From Palsa-504 sp963844625 (lineage in GTDB: Bacteria; Actinomycetota; Actinomycetes; Streptosporangiales; Streptosporangiaceae), in NCBI GenBank assembly GCA_963844625.1, contig CAWJPF010000026.1, positions 248,001-312,000 of the forward strand: DNA of 64,000 bases, given 5' to 3'. This document shows positions 8,942 to 19,583 of the stretch, piece after piece. Position 1 is the stretch's first letter. Every line of letters starts with the position of its first letter. Both the position numbers and the translations under genes were made by a program. Under the pieces are notes generated by a model. It ran no database searches. It saw nothing but the letters and a program-made list of their open reading frames with translations, and had not been told where the DNA came from.

Positions 8942-10171
8942 ATGCCTGGCGTTTTGCCCGACGGCGAGCCCGTCCCCGCCGACGGAATGCTGCCGGAAAC
9001 CGCGCGGGGCGGGATCGGCAAGAGGCCTTTCGGGATCTACGTACACGTACCGTTCTGCGCGACCCGCTGCGGTTACTGCGACTTCAACACCTACACCGCG
9101 GCCGAACTGGGCGGCCAGCCCGCCCCGGTGTCCCTCGGTACCTATCCAGAGCTCGCGATCGCGGAGCTCGGTTTCGCTCGCCAGGTGCTAGGCGACGCGG
9201 ACCTTCCGGTCAGCACGGTGTTCTTCGGCGGCGGGACGCCCACGCTGCTGCCCCCGGCCGCGCTCGGCGGCATCCTGCGCGCCATCGACGCCGAGTTCGG
9301 CCTGGCGCCCGGCGCCGAGGTCACGGCCGAGGCCAACCCGGAAAGCGTCGACGAAGCCACGCTGGGCGAGCTGCGGGCTCAGGGGATCACCCGCGTTTCT
9401 TTCGGCATGCAAAGCGCGGTGCCTGGCGTGCTCGCGATCCTGGACCGCGTTCACCAGCCGGGGCGCCCGGCGCGTTGCGCCGCGTGGGCGCGCGCGGCCG
9501 GGTTCGAGCACGTCAGCCTGGACCTGATCTACGGGACGCCGGGGGAGTCCGACGCGGACTGGCGGCGCTCGCTGGACGCGGCCGTGGCCGCCGGGCCCGA
9601 TCACGTGTCCGCCTACGCGCTCACCGTGGAGCCGGGCACTCGGCTGGCGGCGCGGGTGCGACGCGGCGAGTTGCCCGCGCCCGACGATGACGTGCTCGCC
9701 GATCGCTATCTCGTCGCCGATGAGGTCCTTACCGCCGCTGGCCTGCGCTGGTACGAGATCTCCAACTGGGCGGCCGCCGGGCCGTCCAGGTGCGCCCACA
9801 ACATGCTCTACTGGACCGAAGGCGACTGGTGGGGGATCGGGCCGGGAGCGCACAGCCACGTAGGCGGCACCCGGTGGTGGAACGTCAGGCATCCGGCCGC
9901 GTACGGCGCGAGAATCGCCGCGGGGAACAGCCCCGGCCAGGCCCGGGAGATCCTGACCGAACCGGAGCGGCAGCTGGAGCGCGTCATGCTGCGCATCCGC
10001 CTCGCCGAGGGATGCCCGGTCGCGGTGCTCGGCCCAGCCGGGCGGATGAACGCCGAATCAGTGGTGGCCGAGGGCCTGGCCAGCCCGGAGGCTTTGGCTC
10101 GCGGCCGGATTGTGCTTACCCGCCGCGGCCGCCTGCTGGCTGACGCCGTGACCCGCAAGCTGACCGAGTAG
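8942..10171 (+). CDS. hemW: heme chaperone HemW (radical SAM, HemN-like)
   Basis: Radical-SAM family protein that binds heme and a 4Fe-4S cluster and delivers heme to respiratory enzymes. 409 aa from the ATG at 8942. The radical SAM triad lies in P-F-C-A-T-R-C-G-Y-C-D-F (about residues 38-46), followed by the F-F-G-G-G-T-P-T motif and the G-M-Q-S segment. It has the CxxxCxxC spacing of HemW. Oxygen-independent coproporphyrinogen oxidase HemN normally has one more cysteine after the triad, here replaced by Phe, which supports HemW over HemN. It is divergent from the DUF1707 pair. Confidence 0.92.
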   Translation: MPGVLPDGEPVPADGMLPETARGGIGKRPFGIYVHVPFCATRCGYCDFNTYTAAELGGQPAPVSLGTYPELAIAELGFARQVLGDADLPVSTVFFGGGTPTLLPPAALGGILRAIDAEFGLAPGAEVTAEANPESVDEATLGELRAQGITRVSFGMQSAVPGVLAILDRVHQPGRPARCAAWARAAGFEHVSLDLIYGTPGESDADWRRSLDAAVAAGPDHVSAYALTVEPGTRLAARVRRGELPAPDDDVLADRYLVADEVLTAAGLRWYEISNWAAAGPSRCAHNMLYWTEGDWWGIGPGAHSHVGGTRWWNVRHPAAYGARIAAGNSPGQAREILTEPERQLERVMLRIRLAEGCPVAVLGPAGRMNAESVVAEGLASPEALARGRIVLTRRGRLLADAVTRKLTE

Positions 10172-10188
10172 GTCACTACATGAGTGAG

Positions 10189-10632
10189 TCAGCGCAGGAT
10201 GCGCGCGCAGATCCAGCTGGGGATCTCGGCTTTCTCGCCGCGGTTCGCCGCGATGACGCCGCGGATGAGGTACCTCAGCATGGTCACCCAGAGCAGGAAA
10301 ATGAGCGTCAGCCCGAGGATGAGCGCGACCGTGATGTTGTCCAGCGCGAGCAGGGCGCCGATGATCGCGCAGCACACCGCGTACAGCAGGCAGCTCAGGG
10401 ACAGGTTGACCGCGGTGGCCGCGTGATATCGCGCGACCGTTGATCGTCTCGCCACGATCAGGTAGACGATCAACGGGATGACCGGGCCGAGGAAGATCGC
10501 CCCCAGGTATCCGAACGTCGCCGCGGTCACGTCCCCGTCACGGACTCGCGGAACGCCTGACGAGCCCGGTGACGGCGCCCGCTGGTCAGGCACCCTGCTG
10601 GTGAGGCGCGGGCGCGTCGGCTTGCTCGTCAT
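10189..10632 (-). CDS. DUF4870-like membrane protein
   Basis: 147 aa from the ATG at 10632. About 45 polar N-terminal residues are followed by three or four hydrophobic helices in the DUF4870/Tic20-like pattern: F-G-Y-L-G-A-I-F-L-G-P, then Y-L-I-V-A-R-R-S-T-V-A-R-Y-H-A-A and the L-S-L-S-C-L-L-Y segment. Integral membrane protein of unknown function. It lies downstream of the DUF3097 gene on the same strand with a 34-nt gap, so the two may be co-transcribed, and is convergent with hemW. Confidence 0.8.
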   Translation of the reverse strand: MTSKPTRPRLTSRVPDQRAPSPGSSGVPRVRDGDVTAATFGYLGAIFLGPVIPLIVYLIVARRSTVARYHAATAVNLSLSCLLYAVCCAIIGALLALDNITVALILGLTLIFLLWVTMLRYLIRGVIAANRGEKAEIPSWICARILR

Positions 10633-10666
10633 CGGTCCTCGCGTGTCATCCGCTGCTTTCGCCACG

Positions 10667-11503
10667 CTATGCGCTTCCGGCCATGGTGACGAAATCAATG
10701 AGTTCCTCGACGCGCCCCAGGAGTTCGGGCTCCAGATCCGCGTAGCTCCTGGCCGAACGCAGGATGCGCTTCCAGGCCGCCGGCACCTCAGGCGGCCATC
10801 CGATGGCGCGCAGGACGCCCTCCTTCCACGGCTGCCCGGGCGGAACGTGCGGCCAGGCCGGGATGCCGACCGAGGACGGCCGTACCGCGGCCCAGATGTC
10901 GATGAAGGGATGCCCGACGATCAGGACGTCCGGTGACCGGACGCCGGCCACGATCCGGGTCTCCTTGGACCCGGCCACCAGGTGATCGACAAGCACGCCC
11001 AGTCTGCGGCCAGGTGCGGGAGCGAAGTCCGCGACGATGGCCGGCAGGTCATCGATGCCCTCCAGGTACTCGACCACCACGCCGACGTCGCGCAGGTCAT
11101 CGCCCCAGATCCGCTCGACGAGCTCGGCGTCGTGCTTGCCCTCGACGTAGATGCGGCTGGCGCGGGCTACCTTAGCCCGGCTCACCGGCGCGGCCACCGA
11201 CCCCGAGGCTGTCCGGGCCGGACGGGCGGATGCCCGCGGACCGGCCGGGGCGGGCGGAACGAGCGTGACGGGCTGGCCCTCGAGCAGGAACGCGCCCGGA
11301 GTGAGCGGGAAGACCCGCCTCCGGCCGTGCCGGTCTTCCAGCGTCACGGCGCCCTTCTCGTAGCCGACCACCGCGCCGCAGAACCGGCCCTCGGAGTCCT
11401 CCACGACCAGGCCGCGTTCCGCCTCGACCTTAGGCACCTCGCGCTGCCCCGGCCGCCGGCGCCCGGTCGCGAGCACGTCAGCGTCGTATTGCCTGCTCTG
11501 CAC
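10667..11503 (-). CDS. DUF3097 family protein
   Basis: 278 aa from the GTG at 11503, preceded on its strand by GGAGGAG. The full-length pattern matches DUF3097, a family almost confined to Actinobacteria. An N-terminal beta domain (V-E-D-S-E-G-R-F-C-G-A-V-V-G-Y) precedes a Toprim-like core with V-E-G-K-H-D-A-E-L-V-E and G-V-L-V-D-H-L-V-A-G-S-K-E. The conserved E and D-H residues suggest metal-dependent nucleic-acid chemistry, but no activity is established. It is divergent from hrcA, the usual actinobacterial neighbourhood. Confidence 0.9.
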   Translation of the reverse strand: MQSRQYDADVLATGRRRPGQREVPKVEAERGLVVEDSEGRFCGAVVGYEKGAVTLEDRHGRRRVFPLTPGAFLLEGQPVTLVPPAPAGPRASARPARTASGSVAAPVSRAKVARASRIYVEGKHDAELVERIWGDDLRDVGVVVEYLEGIDDLPAIVADFAPAPGRRLGVLVDHLVAGSKETRIVAGVRSPDVLIVGHPFIDIWAAVRPSSVGIPAWPHVPPGQPWKEGVLRAIGWPPEVPAAWKRILRSARSYADLEPELLGRVEELIDFVTMAGSA

Positions 11504-11749
11504 GGGTATCTCCTCCGCTCTGCTTGCCAGTGCAGCGTAGCCGAGGACAACCGGTTAGCCGAGGACGAGGGCCCCGGCCGGGTCGCGCCGCCGCCGCCGA
11601 CACGCGGCTATCGCGGTCCCTCCCCGCCGGGTTACCATCAAAGGGGCGGGACACCCCGGAACGGAGTTACGGAGAGTCACGCTCAGGCTGGTCAACTGCG
11701 GCCGTTCGCCTTGCAGTCAAGCGCTAGGAACTTGTTAGACGCAATAGAC

Positions 11750-11776
11750 TTAGCACTCGAATGTTATGAGTGCCAA
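11750..11776 (+). promoter_or_regulatory. CIRCE operator for HrcA
   Basis: TTAGCACTC, a 9-nt spacer, then GAGTGCCAA. This is the CIRCE consensus (TTAGCACTC-N9-GAGTGCTAA) with one mismatch in the right arm. Its right half touches the AAGGAGG ribosome site of hrcA, so HrcA binding would block transcription near the start. A possible promoter (TTGCAG at 11711, TTAGAC at 11735, 18 bp apart) lies just upstream. By known HrcA biology this makes the hrcA-dnaJ-rsmE operon heat-inducible. Confidence 0.93.
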
Positions 11777-11788
11777 GGAGGTGAACGC

Positions 11789-12802
11789 GTGCTCGACGAG
11801 CGGAAACTGACAGTGCTCCGGGCGATAGTCGAGGACTACGTGTCCACCACGGAACCAGTTGGTTCCAAGTCGCTCGTTGACCGGCATCACTTCGACGTGT
11901 CCCCGGCGACTATCCGCAACGACATGGCCGTGCTCGAGGAGCAGGGCTTCATCGCGCAGCCGCACACCAGCGCGGGCCGGGTACCGACGGAAAAGGGCTA
12001 CCGGCTCTTCGTCGACCGGCTGTCCAGCATTAAGCCCCTGTCGGGGGCCGAGCGGCGCGCCATCGAGACGTTCCTGGGCGGCGCGTACAGCCTCGATGAT
12101 GTCGTCATGCGGACGGTCCGGCTGCTCGTCCAGCTGACCCGCCAGGTGGCGGTGGTGCAGTATCCGTCGCTGACCAGGTCCTCGATCCGGCACATCGAAC
12201 TTGTCCCGCTGGCCCCGCAGAAGCTGCTGCTCGTGCTGATCACCGATACCGGCCGGGTCGAGCAGTGCACGGTCGACCTGCCCCAGCCCTGGGATGACTC
12301 CTCGGTGTCCCACGTACGTTCGGTCCTGAACGCCTGCCTGGGCGGTCATAAGCTCTCCGACGCCGCCGCCATGGTCACCGAGCTCAGCGAGCGGATCCCG
12401 GCCGACGAGCGAGCCAACGCCAACTCCGTGTTCACCGTCCTGCTGGCCAGCCTGGTCGAGCGGAACGAGGAGAAGATCGTTTTCGGTGGAGCCGCGAACC
12501 TGGCCGCGCATGATTTCAGCAAGGGGCTGCGCGAGGTACTCGAGGCCCTGGAAGAACAGGTGGTGCTGATGCGGCTCCTGGGGGAGGCGCCCGGGCCCGC
12601 GATCCTCACCGTCAGGATCGGCTCGGAGAACCAGGTCGCAGGCTTGCAGGCCACATCGGTGGTGTCCACGGGATACGGTAGCGAGGCCGAGCCGCTGGCG
12701 AAGCTCGGCGTGCTCGGGCCGACCCGGATGGACTACCCGGGCACGATGGGAGCGGTACGGGCGGTGGCGCGTTATGTCGGTCAGATTCTGATGGAGTCTT
12801 AG
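11789..12802 (+). CDS. hrcA: heat-inducible transcription repressor HrcA
   Basis: Repressor of class I heat-shock genes; its folding depends on GroE. 337 aa from the GTG at 11789, which has a strong AAGGAGG 7 nt upstream. The N-terminal winged helix reads L-D-E-R-K-L-T-V-L-R-A-I-V-E-D-Y-V, then S-P-A-T-I-R-N-D-M and P-H-T-S-A-G-R-V-P-T, all hallmark HrcA motifs. A CIRCE operator overlaps the leader, implying autoregulation. The stop codon overlaps the dnaJ GTG by one base, so translation of the pair is coupled. Confidence 0.97.
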   Translation: MLDERKLTVLRAIVEDYVSTTEPVGSKSLVDRHHFDVSPATIRNDMAVLEEQGFIAQPHTSAGRVPTEKGYRLFVDRLSSIKPLSGAERRAIETFLGGAYSLDDVVMRTVRLLVQLTRQVAVVQYPSLTRSSIRHIELVPLAPQKLLLVLITDTGRVEQCTVDLPQPWDDSSVSHVRSVLNACLGGHKLSDAAAMVTELSERIPADERANANSVFTVLLASLVERNEEKIVFGGAANLAAHDFSKGLREVLEALEEQVVLMRLLGEAPGPAILTVRIGSENQVAGLQATSVVSTGYGSEAEPLAKLGVLGPTRMDYPGTMGAVRAVARYVGQILMES

Positions 12803-13944
12803 TGGCAGCGGACTATTACGGACTACTCAAGATCCGCCGCGACGCGACGCAGGATGAGGTCAAGCGGGCTTACCGTCGGCTGGCCAGGGAGCTTCACCCA
12901 GACGTGAACCCCGATCCCGAGACGCAGGAGCGGTTCAAGGAGATCACCCAGGCGTACGAGGTGCTGTCGGATACCGAAAAGCGCCGGATGTATGACATGG
13001 GCGTGGATCCGTTCGCGAACAGCGCGAGCACCGCGGGCAGCCCCTTCGGCGCGGGTTACAACCCGCTGAATGACCTGCTCGATCAGTTCTTCGGCGCGGG
13101 CGGCGGCGCCGCGGCGCGCGGACCGCGCAGCCGGGCGCAGCGCGGGCGCAACGCGACGATCAGGATCGAGCTAGAGCTTTCCGAGTGCTCGTTCGGCGCC
13201 ACCCGCGAGCTCACCGTGGACACGGCCGTGGTCTGCCCCACCTGTTCGGGCGAGGGTACCGCGCCGGGAACTCATCCGCAGACGTGTGACATCTGCGGCG
13301 GGCGCGGCGAGGTAAGCCAGGTGACCCGCTCCTTCATCGGCCAGGTCATGATGGCCAGGGTCTGCCCGGGCTGCGGCGGCTTCGGGACCGTGCTGGTCCG
13401 GCCCTGCCCGGAATGCGACGGTGACGGCCGGGTCCGGACCAGGCGCACCATCAAGGTGCGGATCCCGGCCGGCGTTGAGGACGGCACGCACATCCAGCTG
13501 GCCGGCGAGGGCGAGGTCGGCCCGGGCGGCGGCCCGCCTGGCGACTTGTTCCTCGAGATCGTCCAGCGCCCGCACGATATCTTCGAGCGGCAGGGCGACG
13601 ATCTGCACTGCACGGTGACGATCCCGATGGTGGCCGCGGCGCTGGGAGCGACGCTGTCGGTGGAGAGCCTGGACGGTCCCGCCGATATCGACATCCGCCC
13701 GGGCAGCCAGTCCGGCCAGGTGATCCCGCTCTATGGTCAGGGTGTCAAGCACCTGAACGGCAACGGGCGCGGTGACCTGGTCATCCACGTGACGGTGGAG
13801 GTACCGACCAAGCTGGACGCCGAGCAGGAGAAGCTGCTGCGCGAGCTGGCCAAGCTGCGCGGCGAGGAAGCGCCGCCCGGCAAGTTCGCGCCGGGTCAGC
13901 AAGGGTTCTTTTCGAGGCTACGCGACGCGTTCAACGGGCGCTGA
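12802..13944 (+). CDS. dnaJ: chaperone DnaJ (DnaJ2 type)
   Basis: Hsp40 co-chaperone that stimulates the DnaK ATPase. 380 aa. The J domain (about 1-67) has the H-P-D motif in L-H-P-D-V-N-P-D. A Gly-rich linker follows, then a zinc domain with four CxxCxGxG-like repeats (C-P-T-C, C-D-I-C, C-P-G-C, C-P-E-C, about residues 144-213) and the C-terminal substrate domains. Its place after hrcA, rather than with dnaK-grpE, marks it as the second actinobacterial DnaJ. The GTG start overlaps the hrcA stop, and the TGA overlaps the rsmE ATG. Confidence 0.97.
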   Translation: MAADYYGLLKIRRDATQDEVKRAYRRLARELHPDVNPDPETQERFKEITQAYEVLSDTEKRRMYDMGVDPFANSASTAGSPFGAGYNPLNDLLDQFFGAGGGAAARGPRSRAQRGRNATIRIELELSECSFGATRELTVDTAVVCPTCSGEGTAPGTHPQTCDICGGRGEVSQVTRSFIGQVMMARVCPGCGGFGTVLVRPCPECDGDGRVRTRRTIKVRIPAGVEDGTHIQLAGEGEVGPGGGPPGDLFLEIVQRPHDIFERQGDDLHCTVTIPMVAAALGATLSVESLDGPADIDIRPGSQSGQVIPLYGQGVKHLNGNGRGDLVIHVTVEVPTKLDAEQEKLLRELAKLRGEEAPPGKFAPGQQGFFSRLRDAFNGR

Positions 13945-14681
13945 TGCCGCAGCCGCCGGTCTTCTTTGCTGACCGCGCGGAGCTCCAGTCCGACGTCGTC
14001 ATCCTGTCCGGGGCCGAGGGCTGGCACGCGGCGACCGTGCGCCGGCTGCGCCCAGGTGAGCGCGCCGATGTGAGCGACGGCGCGGGCCTGGTGGCCGAGT
14101 GCGTGGTCGCCGCCGCCGAGCCTGGCGGGCTTGAGCTGGCCGTGCGGTCCAGGCGGGAGGTGCCACGCCCGGATCCCGCGATCACGGTCGTCCAGGCCAT
14201 CCCGAAGGGCGACCGCGGGGAGCTGGCGGTCGAGGAGATGACCGAAGTCGGCGTCGACCGTATCGTGCCCTGGGCCGCCGCCCGGTGCGTTCCGGTGTGG
14301 CAGGGCAGCCGTGGCGAACGCTCGCTGGCCAAGTGGCGGGCAACCGCGCGTGAGGCCGCCAAGCAGTCCCGCCGCGCGTGGATACCGGACGTGGCGGAGG
14401 TCAGTTCGGCCGGGCACGTTTGCGAGGAAATCGCGAAGGCGGCGTGCGCCATCGTGCTCGAGCCGGACGCCGCCGACGGCCTCAGCCACCTGAGCCTGCC
14501 GGAATCGGGCGACCTGCTCATCGTGGTCGGGCCGGAAGGCGGCATCACCAGCGAAGAGAGCGCGGCTTTCCGCGCGGCCGGAGCCACCGCCCGCAGGCTC
14601 GGGCCCACGGTCCTGCGGACCTCGACCGCAGGGACCGTCGCCGCGGCTGTCCTGCTCAGCCGCTCCGGCCGCTGGCCGTAG
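13944..14681 (+). CDS. rsmE: 16S rRNA (uracil1498-N3)-methyltransferase
   Basis: SPOUT-class methyltransferase that uses S-adenosylmethionine to modify U1498 of 16S rRNA. 245 aa. The N-terminal PUA-like part includes G-W-H-A-A-T-V-R-R-L-R-P-G. The C-terminal trefoil knot is visible as I-V-V-G-P-E-G-G-I-T-S-E-E (about 191-203) and L-G-P-T-V-L-R-T-S-T-A (about 217-227). The ATG overlaps the dnaJ stop (ATGA), so it is translationally coupled to the heat-shock operon. Its stop lies only 8 nt from the stop of the convergent membrane-protein gene. Confidence 0.95.
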   Translation: MPQPPVFFADRAELQSDVVILSGAEGWHAATVRRLRPGERADVSDGAGLVAECVVAAAEPGGLELAVRSRREVPRPDPAITVVQAIPKGDRGELAVEEMTEVGVDRIVPWAAARCVPVWQGSRGERSLAKWRATAREAAKQSRRAWIPDVAEVSSAGHVCEEIAKAACAIVLEPDAADGLSHLSLPESGDLLIVVGPEGGITSEESAAFRAAGATARRLGPTVLRTSTAGTVAAAVLLSRSGRWP

Positions 14682-14689
14682 ACCCGCTG

Positions 14690-15913
14690 CTAGCTGGCCG
14701 CAGAGCCGCTGCTGCTGGCTGTCGGCCCGCTGCTGGCTGCAGAGCCGCTGCTGCTGGCTGTCGGCCCGCTGCTGGCTGCAGAGCCGCTGCTGCTGTCCGT
14801 CGGCCCGCTGCTGGCTGCAGAGCCGCTGCTGCTGTCCGTCGGCCCGCTGCTGCCCGTAGACCCGACACTCCTGCTCGTAGATCCGGCGCTGCCCGACACC
14901 GAACTGGTCCCGGTCGAGGCACTGCCGCTCGGTGAGGTGTTACTAGCCGATGCCGACGGGGTGGCGGTGGCCGAAGGACTGGGGCTGGGGGAGGCCGTCG
15001 ACGTCGGCGTAGCCTGCTGGCTGGGCGTAGGAGTCGGGCTCGCGCAGTTAGTCGCCGTAGGCTTCGGTGTGCTGCTCCCGCTGGGGCTCACCGTGGCCGT
15101 CGCCTTGTTCGTAGCCGTGGCTGTGGCGCTGGCCGTCGGCGGCGAGCTGCTGGTGATGCTCGGGCTCACGGGGCTGCTGGCGCTATCGGTCGGGCCGCCG
15201 CTCCCGGCCGCCGGGCTGGCCGGTGAACTGGGCGGCAGGGTCGACGGGCTGGCCGGTGAACTGGGCGGCGGGGTCGACGGGCGGGCCGAATTTTGCGTGG
15301 TCTTGGACGAGGGAGACGATGACGGCGCGCATGGCGGGAGCACTGTCGGCGCGTTCCGCCCCGCAGGGGTCGTGGCCGCTGCCCCAGTCACCCCGGTGCC
15401 GTTACCCAGGGTATTGCCGCCGCTGCCCGAGCCTGCCGAACCGCCCGTGCCGGAGTTTTGGTGGCCGCCCAGAACCTGCGACACGGAGGAGCTGAGCGCC
15501 TGGCGAAGCGGACTTACCGAGGCGAGCAATACGCCGACGGCGAAGACGGCACAGCCGATCGCGATGGCGGGTCTGAGCAGTGCGTCACGCCAATCCCAGG
15601 CCTGGCGCGACGCTGGCCGCGCATGCCCAGGTCCTGAGCTCTCTCCTCGGCCCTGTCCGCCGCCGGGGCCCGCGCCGGGCCGGGGGCGCAAGCGCCGGAT
15701 CATGTCCGCCAGGAAACCTGAAATCGCCGGCCCGGCGGCCGCCCAGGCATGCCTGCTGGCGAAGGCCGGCCCCGACTGGACCCGCGCACGGATCCGCTCC
15801 AGGCCGTCGGCGTGCGGTTCGATCTGATCCGCGGCAGCATGCAACTCACGGCGCAGGAAGTCGCCGAAGTCCTGGCCCTGCGCGGGCGTGCCGTCGTGGC
15901 CGGATCGCACCAT
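14690..15913 (-). CDS. membrane protein with mucin-like Ser/Thr/Pro extracellular tail, partner of ECF sigma factor
   Basis: 407 aa, coupled to the upstream sigma gene by a one-base stop/start overlap. About 110 residues of predicted cytoplasmic region begin with G-Q-D-F-G-D-F-L-R-R-E-L-H-A-A-A-D-Q. One membrane helix follows (about 113-133, A-I-A-I-G-C-A-V-F-A-V-G-V-L-L). Then come about 270 extracellular residues dominated by Ser, Thr, Pro, Gly and Ala, ending in four 13-residue repeats. Position and topology suggest an anti-sigma-like regulator or sensor for the sigma factor. The classical zinc anti-sigma HxxxCxxC motif is absent, so that role is inference. The extracellular part could be glycosylated and span the wall. 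Confidence 0.75.
   Translation of the reverse strand: MVRSGHDGTPAQGQDFGDFLRRELHAAADQIEPHADGLERIRARVQSGPAFASRHAWAAAGPAISGFLADMIRRLRPRPGAGPGGGQGRGESSGPGHARPASRQAWDWRDALLRPAIAIGCAVFAVGVLLASVSPLRQALSSSVSQVLGGHQNSGTGGSAGSGSGGNTLGNGTGVTGAAATTPAGRNAPTVLPPCAPSSSPSSKTTQNSARPSTPPPSSPASPSTLPPSSPASPAAGSGGPTDSASSPVSPSITSSSPPTASATATATNKATATVSPSGSSTPKPTATNCASPTPTPSQQATPTSTASPSPSPSATATPSASASNTSPSGSASTGTSSVSGSAGSTSRSVGSTGSSGPTDSSSGSAASSGPTDSSSGSAASSGPTASSSGSAASSGPTASSSGSAAS
14700..14855. repeat. four 39-bp in-frame tandem repeats
   Basis: Four adjacent 39-bp units encode the extreme C-terminus of the mucin-like membrane protein as S-S-G-P-T-(D/A)-S-S-S-G-S-A-A. The two units nearest the stop encode Ala and the two inner ones Asp at the variable position, showing duplication in pairs. 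Unit length is a multiple of three, so copy number can change without breaking the frame. Confidence 0.9.
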
Positions 15914-16515
15914 TACTCCTGCTCCAGGGCAGCACGCAGGGCAGACATGCCGCGGGCCGTGTGACTTTTCACGGCGCCGCGGCTGATGCCCATCGTGGCC
16001 GCAATCTCGGCCTCGGAGAGGTCGGCGTAGTAGCGCAGGACGATGGCCTCGCGCTGGCGGTTAGGCAGTGCACGGAGCGCGGCAACGACCGCCGACCGCT
16101 CGAGCAGAACGAGCGCTCCGTGCTCGGCGCTCGGCATGTCCGGCGGCGCCTTCTGCAAGTTCTTGTCGATCACCGTCCGGTGCCTCAGGACGGAACGTGA
16201 CCGGTTCACCACGGCCTGCCGCAGGTAGGCGAGCGCCTTCTCCGCGTCTCTCAGCCGCTGCCAGCCCCCGTGCATCGCGACGAACGAGTCCTGCACTACT
16301 TCCTCGGCGGTGGGGATGTCCCGTACGAGCAGGGCCGCCAGCCGGACCAGCGCCCGGTAGTGCGAGGAGTACAGCTCGGTGACCGCACGGTCGGCACTCC
16401 AGCCCACGCGGGCTGAGGTCGCCAGAAAGGCGTCCGGCGCGATGGCACCAGTCGCCACTAGAGTTTCGGTCACATGTGTTGGACGCGCTACCCCGTCGTC
16501 AGGTTCACTCCCCAT
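15913..16515 (-). CDS. SigE-family ECF RNA polymerase sigma factor
   Basis: 200 aa. Region 2 is visible as L-Y-S-S-H-Y-R-A-L-V-R-L-A-A-L-L-V and A-E-E-V-V-Q-D-S-F-V-A (about residues 50-80). Region 4 is L-P-N-R-Q-R-E-A-I-V-L-R-Y-Y-A-D-L-S-E followed by the helix-turn-helix M-G-I-S-R-G-A-V-K-S-H (about 150-190). The pattern is that of the actinobacterial SigE-like ECF group. About 40 extra N-terminal residues precede region 2. The TAA overlaps the ATG of the downstream membrane protein, so the two products are made together. Confidence 0.9.
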   Translation of the reverse strand: MGSEPDDGVARPTHVTETLVATGAIAPDAFLATSARVGWSADRAVTELYSSHYRALVRLAALLVRDIPTAEEVVQDSFVAMHGGWQRLRDAEKALAYLRQAVVNRSRSVLRHRTVIDKNLQKAPPDMPSAEHGALVLLERSAVVAALRALPNRQREAIVLRYYADLSEAEIAATMGISRGAVKSHTARGMSALRAALEQE

Positions 16516-16952
16516 GCGGCCGCTTCCGTGCCCTGATAGGAGTCGTGCAGGACCACGGTCTCCGGTCCTTCATCCCCAAATCTCCCACCCATCTGACCGT
16601 CCGTCACCCCGCAGAAACTGGCAGGCCTCCCAGCTACCTGCCTGGGTGAACGGGTCACCAGGCAACACACGGTTTTGCCTGGCCGACTTTCGGGCATGCC
16701 GCCAGCCGTCGCCGGAGGATGGCCGAAAGACAAGAATATCCATTAGCCGCGAGGTTACGACAGCACTTGCACGGATCATCACCATAACAGCGGATCGCGA
16801 GACGGTCACTCAACAATATCGGGGATATGGCCGGGACAAAAAATACGGTATGAGCGAATTATCCGGCCCGAGCGTGACCAGGCCCACCCCGGCCCAGCGA
16901 GTACCAGCGGGAGGATGAGCGCCGCCCGCGGCCGGCCCTCTAGGATCTTCCT
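16516..16952. other. divergent intergenic region between the ECF sigma gene and the HIT gene
   Basis: About 440 nt between divergent genes. No convincing gene is present; the open frames here lack motifs. The stretch 16780-16860 is AT-rich relative to the window and probably contains promoters, but I could not identify a single convincing -35/-10 pair. Confidence 0.4.
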
Positions 16953-17297
16953 GTGGCTGACTGCTTGTTCTGCGCCATCGTCGCCGGGGAGATTCCCGCG
17001 ACCGTGGTCAGCGAGACCGACCAGATACTGGCGTTCCGCGATATCAACCCGCAAGCTCCGACTCATGTGCTCGTCGTCCCGAAGGATCACTACCCGCACG
17101 TCGCCGCGCTCGCCGCCGCCGATAGCGGGCTGCTCGCCGAGGTGATCGCCCAGGCGCACCAGGTCGCGGTGGCCGAGGGCGTCAGCGGGACCGGCTACCG
17201 GGTCGTCTTCAACACGGGCGAAGCGGCCGGGCAGACCGTGGCCCACGTCCACGCCCACCTGCTCGGCGGCCGTTCCCTCACCTGGCCGCCGGGATGA
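16953..17297 (+). CDS. HIT family nucleotide hydrolase
   Basis: 114-aa histidine-triad protein of the HINT group, likely hydrolysing purine nucleoside phosphoramidates or AMP-lysine. It starts at GTG 16953 (M-A-D-C-L-F-C-A-I-V-A-G-E-I-P). The catalytic motif is A-H-V-H-A-H-L-L-G-G (about residues 97-106), and the zinc-related C-x-x-C of many HINTs is present at the N-terminus. Next to phoH and ybeY, as in many actinobacteria. Confidence 0.93.
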   Translation: MADCLFCAIVAGEIPATVVSETDQILAFRDINPQAPTHVLVVPKDHYPHVAALAAADSGLLAEVIAQAHQVAVAEGVSGTGYRVVFNTGEAAGQTVAHVHAHLLGGRSLTWPPG

Positions 17298-17370
17298 CCC
17301 AGCCCGCCGGCGCGGCCCGCCGGATACCACCGGTAGCCCCGGCGGCGGATAACATGGATCCCGTTACGCT

Positions 17371-17387
17371 CGGGGGGCGGTCCCCCG
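17371..17387 (+). promoter_or_regulatory. G/C hairpin just upstream of phoH
   Basis: CGGGGG (17371-17376) and CCCCCG (17382-17387) form a perfect 6-bp stem with a 5-nt loop, ending 19 nt before the TTG start of phoH. Comparable G/C hairpins lie at the rpoD start (42495-42510) and inside dgt (35813-35834). A regulatory effect is inference. Confidence 0.4.
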
Positions 17388-17406
17388 GGGCTGCGAAAGC
17401 GTAGAG

Positions 17407-19576
<2,170 letters not shown>

Positions 19577-19583
19577 GACGCCG

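Noticed and set aside
14700..14855. CRISPR-like regular repeats (also 23651-23723 and 37903-37990)
   Set aside because: All are direct tandem repeats without unique spacers; the 39-bp set is in-frame coding sequence, and no cas genes are present.
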